From Pseudomonadota bacterium (GTDB lineage: Bacteria > Pseudomonadota > Gammaproteobacteria > Burkholderiales > Burkholderiaceae_C), in NCBI GenBank assembly GCA_023422975.1, contig JAFAGF010000104.1, positions 1 through 9,303 of the forward strand: a stretch of 9,303 bases of DNA, given 5' to 3'. The notes below the pieces were generated by a model. The model was not told the origin of the DNA, did no database searches, and saw only the letters and a list, made by a program, of their open reading frames with translations. Position 1 is the first letter of the stretch; each line of letters opens with the position of its first letter. The translations under genes and the position numbers were made by a program. This document shows, in pieces, positions 6,035 to 9,303 of this stretch.

Positions 6035-7189
6035 TTACGCCACCACTTCGGTCTGCGTTGCACCCGCCAGCGTGCGGCGCGCCTGCACCGCACCCGACAA
6101 CTGTTCCAGCACCTCCAGCGTATCGTTCCAGCCAATGCAGGCATCGGTAATGCTTTGGCCATAGTTCAGGCCACAGACATCATCCTTGCCGGGCGTGAAT
6201 TTTTGCGCACCCGCCACCAAGTGGCTCTCCAGCATCACACCAAAGATACGCTGCGAACCCGATGCCATTTGTGCCGCAATATCGGCCACCACATGCTTTT
6301 GGCGCTCGTGCTGCTTCAAGCTGTTGGCATGGCTGCAGTCCACCATCAAGCTGGCAGGCAAACCTGATTTTTCCAAGTCGGCACAGGCCGCCTCCACACT
6401 GGCTGCGTCGTAGTTGGGCGCTTTACCGCCCCGCAAGATCACATGGCAATCCGGGTTGCCCGTGGTATGCACGATGGCCACTTGGCCGTTTTTGTGCACC
6501 GACAAGAAGTGGTGGCCATGGCTGGCCGACTGGATCGCGTCCGTCGCAATACGGATATTGCCGTCAGTGCCATTCTTGAAGCCAATCGGCGCCGAGATGC
6601 CGGAGGCCAGTTCGCGGTGGATCTGGCTCTCGGTAGTGCGCGCACCAATGGCACCCCAGCTGATCAAGTCGCCAATGTACTGGGGCGAGATGACGTCCAA
6701 GAACTCGCTCGCAGCTGGCACACCCAACCGGTTGATATCGATGAGCAGTTGGCGTGCAATGCGCAAGCCTTCGTCAATGCGGTAGCTGCCATCCAGGTAC
6801 GGGTCGTTGATCAAGCCCTTCCAGCCCACGGTCGTCCGAGGCTTCTCGAAGTACACACGCATCACCACCTCCAGCGTGTCTTTGTACTGCTCCCGCACAT
6901 CGGCCAGACGGCGCGCATAGTCCAGCGCGGCCGCAGGATCATGGATGGAACAAGGCCCGACAATCACCAGCAGACGGTCATCGCCACGGCTGTGCATGAT
7001 GTTGCGAATCGTGCTGCGGGTTTCGGCAACCAGCGATTCCACAGGCGTGCCATGGATGGGGAAAAAGCGGATGAGGTGTTCGGGAGGGGGCAGCACGGTG
7101 GTTTCCTGGATGCGTTCGTCGTCGGTATGTCCTGTTTTGTTGTTGACCGAGCTGCGATACCAAGCTTCGCCATAGTTGTGAGCTGTCAT
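6035..7189 (-). CDS. aroG: 3-deoxy-7-phosphoheptulonate (DAHP) synthase, class I, AroG/F/H type
   Basis: Condenses phosphoenolpyruvate with erythrose 4-phosphate to DAHP, the committed step of the shikimate pathway to Phe, Tyr and Trp; cytoplasmic. The 384 residues contain the class Ia hallmarks GPCSIHDP (78-85, metal ligand C80), RVYFEKPRTTVGWKG (111-125, PEP/E4P binding), EFLDVISPQY, GARTTESQIHRELASG, GFKNGTDG, DCSHANS (H287), MLESHL (E321) and SITDACIGW (D349). These match E. coli AroG metal ligands C61, H268, E302 and D326. The N-terminus (~30 residues before VLPPPEHL) is somewhat longer than in E. coli. Which amino acid inhibits the enzyme cannot be read from the sequence, so the symbol denotes family rather than Phe specificity. 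Shine-Dalgarno AGAGG (7195-7199) lies 5 bases before the ATG. It is preceded by an aromatic-rich leader ORF and terminator, indicating attenuation control. Confidence 0.95.
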   Translation of the reverse strand: MTAHNYGEAWYRSSVNNKTGHTDDERIQETTVLPPPEHLIRFFPIHGTPVESLVAETRSTIRNIMHSRGDDRLLVIVGPCSIHDPAAALDYARRLADVREQYKDTLEVVMRVYFEKPRTTVGWKGLINDPYLDGSYRIDEGLRIARQLLIDINRLGVPAASEFLDVISPQYIGDLISWGAIGARTTESQIHRELASGISAPIGFKNGTDGNIRIATDAIQSASHGHHFLSVHKNGQVAIVHTTGNPDCHVILRGGKAPNYDAASVEAACADLEKSGLPASLMVDCSHANSLKQHERQKHVVADIAAQMASGSQRIFGVMLESHLVAGAQKFTPGKDDVCGLNYGQSITDACIGWNDTLEVLEQLSGAVQARRTLAGATQTEVVA

Positions 7190-7222
7190 GACTGCCTCTT
7201 CGTGCTAATAAATCGTGGATAT

Positions 7223-7261
7223 AAAAAAACCGCCGGGCTTTTCAGCTTCGGCGGTTTTTTT
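7223..7261 (-). terminator. Attenuator terminator in the DAHP synthase leader (hairpin 3:4)
   Basis: A perfect 13-base inverted repeat (7223-7235 and 7249-7261: CCGCCG/CGGCGG stem plus seven A/T pairs) has a 13-base loop. On the minus strand it ends in seven T and lies 33 bases before the DAHP synthase ATG. A strong terminator ahead of the gene and after a short leader ORF implies premature termination rather than the end of a neighbouring transcript, because tldD has its own terminator at 7434-7470. Confidence 0.9.
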
Positions 7262-7315
7262 GGGAGGGTGTACGTTTATTCGAGCGTTTGCCTCTCATCC
7301 GCCATGGACCGAGAA
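7249..7315 (-). promoter_or_regulatory. Mutually exclusive leader RNA structures: 1:2 pause hairpin versus 2:3 antiterminator
   Basis: On the minus-strand RNA, UCUC (7311-7314) pairs with GAGA (7293-7296) and UCC (7306-7308) with GGA (7298-7300), forming hairpin 1:2 over the end of the leader ORF. Alternatively UGGCGG (7299-7304) pairs with CCGCCG (7249-7254), the upstream arm of the terminator, helped by GAGG (7291-7294) with CCUC (7264-7267). The second arrangement destroys the terminator. Pairings were found by eye; no energies were calculated. Confidence 0.65.
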
Positions 7316-7351
7316 CCAAAAGTAAAAATAGAAAGCGCTACGAACTTGCAT
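7295..7351 (-). CDS. Aromatic amino acid leader peptide of the DAHP synthase gene
   Basis: An 18-codon ORF encodes MQVRSAFYFYFWFSVHGG. Codons 7-13 are seven consecutive aromatic residues (Phe-Tyr-Phe-Tyr-Phe-Trp-Phe), covering all three end products of the pathway whose first enzyme is encoded downstream. This is the signature of a ribosome-mediated attenuation peptide like TrpL or PheL. When charged aromatic tRNAs are scarce, a ribosome stalled there would cover segment 1 and let segment 2 pair with 3, preventing termination; when they are plentiful the ribosome reaches the TGA, covers segment 2 and the terminator forms. No Shine-Dalgarno precedes the ATG. A candidate -10 box ends 8 bases upstream, so the mRNA may begin almost at the start codon. 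Upstream in-frame GTG and TTG codons are alternatives but also lack a clear ribosome binding site. It is too short to be found by ordinary gene calling. Confidence 0.88.
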   Translation of the reverse strand: MQVRSAFYFYFWFSVHGG

Positions 7352-7359
7352 AGCAGATG

Positions 7360-7388
7360 ACTTTAACACCGTACATAGTGCACTGCAA
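7360..7388 (-). promoter_or_regulatory. Candidate promoter of the attenuated DAHP synthase transcript
   Basis: TTGCAG (7383-7388) and TAAAGT (7360-7365) are separated by 17 bases, matching the -35 and -10 consensus at 3 and 4 of 6 positions. The predicted start is near base 7353, one or two bases before the leader ATG. The box lies between the tldD terminator and the leader ORF, where a promoter is required. It is weak by sequence. Confidence 0.4.
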
Positions 7389-7433
7389 CACAACCTGCAG
7401 ACCACCATTCAGGAAAATTCCAAAATTACCCAC

Positions 7434-7470
7434 AAAAAAGGCTGGTTCAAAAATATGAATCAGCCTTTTT
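7434..7470 (-). terminator. Intrinsic terminator after tldD
   Basis: Stem 7435-7448 / 7457-7470 (AAAAAGGCTG / CAGCCTTTTT plus four inner pairs including one G-T) has an 8-base loop. On the minus strand it is followed by six T (7439-7434). It starts 36 bases after the tldD stop and isolates tldD from the downstream DAHP synthase unit. Confidence 0.9.
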
Positions 7471-7506
7471 CAAAATTAACGCAGGATTTCTGCAAAACAA
7501 TCCAAT

Positions 7507-8967
7507 TTAAGCAGTACCACCCACCGTGAGGCCATCAATGCGCATGGTCGGCTGTCCCACCCCTACGGGCACGCTTTGACCTTCCTTGCCGCAAGTACCA
7601 ACACCGCTGTCCAAGCGCATATCGTTGCCAATCAGGCTGACTTTCTTCATGCACTCGGGGCCATTACCCACCAACGTTGCACCCTTCACTGGGTACTGAA
7701 TCTTGCCGTTTTCCACCCAGTACGCTTGGCTGGCAGAGAACACAAACTTGCCGCTGGTGATGTCCACTTGACCACCGCCAAAGTTGGTGGCGTACAAGCC
7801 CTTCTTGATCGAGGCCACAATTTCCTGCGGATCTTTATCGCCACCCAACATGTAAGTATTGGTCATGCGCGGCATGGGCAAGCTCGCATAGCTTTCACGG
7901 CGGCCATTGCCGGTAGGCTTCACACCCATCAACCGCGCGTTCAGTGAGTCTTGGATATAGCCCTTCAAGATGCCATCTTCAATCAGCACATTGGCTTGAG
8001 TGGGACAACCTTCATCGTCCACGTTCAAAGATCCGCGACGATCAGGCAAAGTTCCATCATCCAAAATCGTCACACCCTTGGCCGCCACGCGCTGGCCAAT
8101 GCGGCCACTGAAGGCGCTGGAGCCCTTGCGGTTGAAGTCACCCTCCAAGCCATGACCCACAGCTTCGTGCAGCAGCACGCCAGGCCAGCCAGGGCCCAAC
8201 ACCACGGTCATCTCACCAGCAGGTGCGGGGCGCGAGTCCAGATTGATCAGTGCTTGCTCTACGGCTTCGTTCACATACTCAGTGATTTGCGTATCACTGA
8301 AATACGCTAGGCCAAAACGGCCGCCGCCACCCGAAGAGCCCACTTCGCGGCGATCGCCTTGCTCGGCAATCACGGTGACCGACAGGCGCACCAAGGGGCG
8401 CACGTCAGCCGCCAAAGTGCCATCGGCACGCGCCACCATCACCACGTCGTACTCGCTGGCCAAGCCCGCCATCACTTGGACGATGCGAGGGTCTTTGGCA
8501 CGCGCCAGCGTTTCCACCTTGCCCAGCAACTCCACTTTTTCCGTGCTGTTCAACGATGCGATGGGGTCTACGCCAGGGTAGAGCGTGCGCGAAGGCGCGA
8601 TCGTCGTTTTGGGAATGCGTACCTTGCGCTGTTGCTGCGCACCCGAGATCGCACGCACAGCGCGGGCTGCATCCAGCAGCGAGGCTTCAGAAATATCGTC
8701 GGAATAAGCGAAAGCGGTTTTCTCACCGCTGACGGCTCGCACGCCCACGCCTTGGTCGATGGAGAACGAGCCAGTTTTTACGATGCCCTCTTCCAAGCTC
8801 CAGCCCTCAGCACGGGTGTATTGGAAGTACAGGTCAGCATCATCCACCTGGTTGGCGCGGATTTCCGCCAGCGCGCGCGACAGGTGGGATTCATCCAAGC
8901 CAAAAGGCTCAAGCAGCAGTTGCCGGGCCGTGGCCAAGCGCTCGATGGTGGGTTCGCGAGAGATCAT
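7507..8967 (-). CDS. tldD: Metalloprotease TldD
   Basis: TldD forms a heterodimer with PmbA/TldE; the pair degrades unfolded peptides and matures microcin B17 in E. coli, and was linked to CcdA turnover. Cytoplasmic. From the chosen start it has 486 residues (E. coli TldD 481). The zinc motif HEAVGH (HExxxH, 267-272) and the third ligand Cys459 in GTCGKEGQ are present, as are GSSGGGGRFG (210-219), EGDFNRKGSSAFSGRIGQ and GRRESYASLPMPRMTNTY. The frame is open up to 9069, but the extra 34 residues (starting MLQKRCWTTK) overlap the upstream YegP-like gene and do not look like TldD. I chose 8965-8967 because the protein from MISREPTIER has family length and a TAAAAT box lies 7 bases upstream; 8974-8976 is an alternative. 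pmbA is not in the window. Confidence 0.96.
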   Translation of the reverse strand: MISREPTIERLATARQLLLEPFGLDESHLSRALAEIRANQVDDADLYFQYTRAEGWSLEEGIVKTGSFSIDQGVGVRAVSGEKTAFAYSDDISEASLLDAARAVRAISGAQQQRKVRIPKTTIAPSRTLYPGVDPIASLNSTEKVELLGKVETLARAKDPRIVQVMAGLASEYDVVMVARADGTLAADVRPLVRLSVTVIAEQGDRREVGSSGGGGRFGLAYFSDTQITEYVNEAVEQALINLDSRPAPAGEMTVVLGPGWPGVLLHEAVGHGLEGDFNRKGSSAFSGRIGQRVAAKGVTILDDGTLPDRRGSLNVDDEGCPTQANVLIEDGILKGYIQDSLNARLMGVKPTGNGRRESYASLPMPRMTNTYMLGGDKDPQEIVASIKKGLYATNFGGGQVDITSGKFVFSASQAYWVENGKIQYPVKGATLVGNGPECMKKVSLIGNDMRLDSGVGTCGKEGQSVPVGVGQPTMRIDGLTVGGTA

Positions 8968-8974
8968 GGCAAGC

Positions 8975-8980
8975 ATTTTA
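8975..8980 (-). promoter_or_regulatory. Candidate -10 box directly before tldD (leaderless start)
   Basis: TAAAAT (5 of 6 to consensus) ends 7 bases before the preferred tldD ATG with no Shine-Dalgarno in between. It resembles the arrangement before mpl: both read TA(G/A)AATGC, a few bases, then GCC and ATG. No good -35 box is visible. Confidence 0.4.
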
Positions 8981-9022
8981 GGCAGCCTGCCATGTCCCCG
9001 CCACCAAATGGCTTGTGCGACC

Positions 9023-9303
9023 TTAAGCGGCGGCAGTGGTTTGGTCGTCCAACACCGCTTCTGCAGCATTTTTCATGACCGAGGCAATCCCGTTATCGCG
9101 CGCTGCGGGGGTGGTGTACATCTCGCTTTGGCCAATGACCTGGCCATTGGTGGCTTTCAACGTGAAGTACGGTGAGCCGTCCTTGGCGTTGAGCTTCTCA
9201 AAACGCGCTTCCACCACGCCGTTTTTGCGCACCGACTCAATGCCATTGAGTGCGCTGGGCTTGGCTTCATACATCTCGCTGGCCAAAATGGCTTGCCCAT
9301 TGG
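9023..9303 (-). CDS. YegP-family (DUF1508) protein, 5' end outside the window
   Basis: Small protein built of tandem DUF1508 repeats; the biochemical role of the family is not established. About 93 codons are visible. The second repeat is complete: NGVVEARFEKLNAKDGSPYF, then TLKATNGQVIGQSEMYTTPA and RDNGIASVMKNA. Before it comes the end of a first repeat, NGQAILASEMYEAKPSALNG followed by IESVRKN, which matches the second repeat's NGQ-I--SEMY-----NGI-SV-KN pattern. The frame is open to the window edge, so the internal TTG at 9284-9286 is not the start; the first repeat should begin upstream. The C-terminus is Ala-rich. It lies 55 bases upstream of tldD in the same direction, without a clear terminator between, although tldD seems to have its own -10 box. 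Confidence 0.88.
   Translation of the reverse strand, partial: NGQAILASEMYEAKPSALNGIESVRKNGVVEARFEKLNAKDGSPYFTLKATNGQVIGQSEMYTTPAARDNGIASVMKNAAEAVLDDQTTAAA

Noticed and set aside
6443..7360. A 305-codon open frame on the plus strand opposite aroG and its leader
   Set aside because: Antisense shadow of the DAHP synthase; it also runs across the attenuator hairpins, which would be incompatible with a real coding role.
7327..7360. Possible third copy of the dispersed repeat (AGCGCTAC and TAGCAG words)
   Set aside because: The bases are accounted for by the aromatic leader ORF and do not align in order with the two accepted copies.
7339..7377. An alternative 12-codon leader ORF MYGVKVICYASS with two Tyr codons
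   Set aside because: It has no aromatic run, stops before the hairpins and overlaps the candidate promoter; the FYFYFWF frame explains the region far better.

Overview
The window looks like a chromosomal housekeeping segment from a betaproteobacterium of the order Burkholderiales, most likely the family Comamonadaceae (Rhodoferax, Polaromonas or Limnohabitans type). That placement is inferred from the protein sequences, the tlpA / accB / accC / prmA neighbourhood, the moderately high GC and a type of dispersed palindromic repeat that I associate from memory with this family. No phage, IS element, CRISPR array, tRNA or rRNA is visible.

Left part (1-3713, all on the minus strand; read right to left for transcription): an uncharacterised ~200-residue protein overlaps a membrane-anchored TlpA-like thioredoxin by 4 bases. 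These are followed by accB and accC (the biotin carrier and biotin carboxylase of acetyl-CoA carboxylase), an intrinsic terminator, and prmA (ribosomal protein L11 methyltransferase, cut by the window edge). The aroQ gene that commonly sits just before accB in gamma- and betaproteobacteria is absent. In its place are 135 bases with a 21-codon ORF and an inverted repeat.

Middle (3714-6034): mpl, the murein tripeptide recycling ligase, runs on the plus strand, divergent from the uncharacterised gene. The divergent gap carries a long interrupted palindrome. mpl ends at a symmetric terminator shared with a convergent 103-codon gene of unknown function. A second, decayed copy of the palindromic repeat lies between that gene and aroG.

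Right part (6035-9303, minus strand): a YegP/DUF1508-type protein (5' end outside the window), then tldD (metalloprotease subunit) with a strong terminator, then a DAHP synthase (aroG-type), the entry enzyme of the shikimate pathway. The 317 bases between tldD and the DAHP synthase hold the most interesting element. An 18-codon leader ORF there carries seven consecutive aromatic codons (Phe-Tyr-Phe-Tyr-Phe-Trp-Phe). It is followed by mutually exclusive hairpins and a perfect terminator with seven U, all before the ribosome binding site of the DAHP synthase. This has the anatomy of a ribosome-mediated transcription attenuator that senses all three aromatic amino acids.

A second recurring pattern is a -10-like hexamer 7-8 bases before the ATG, without a Shine-Dalgarno sequence, at mpl, tldD and the aromatic leader ORF. 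This suggests leaderless transcripts.
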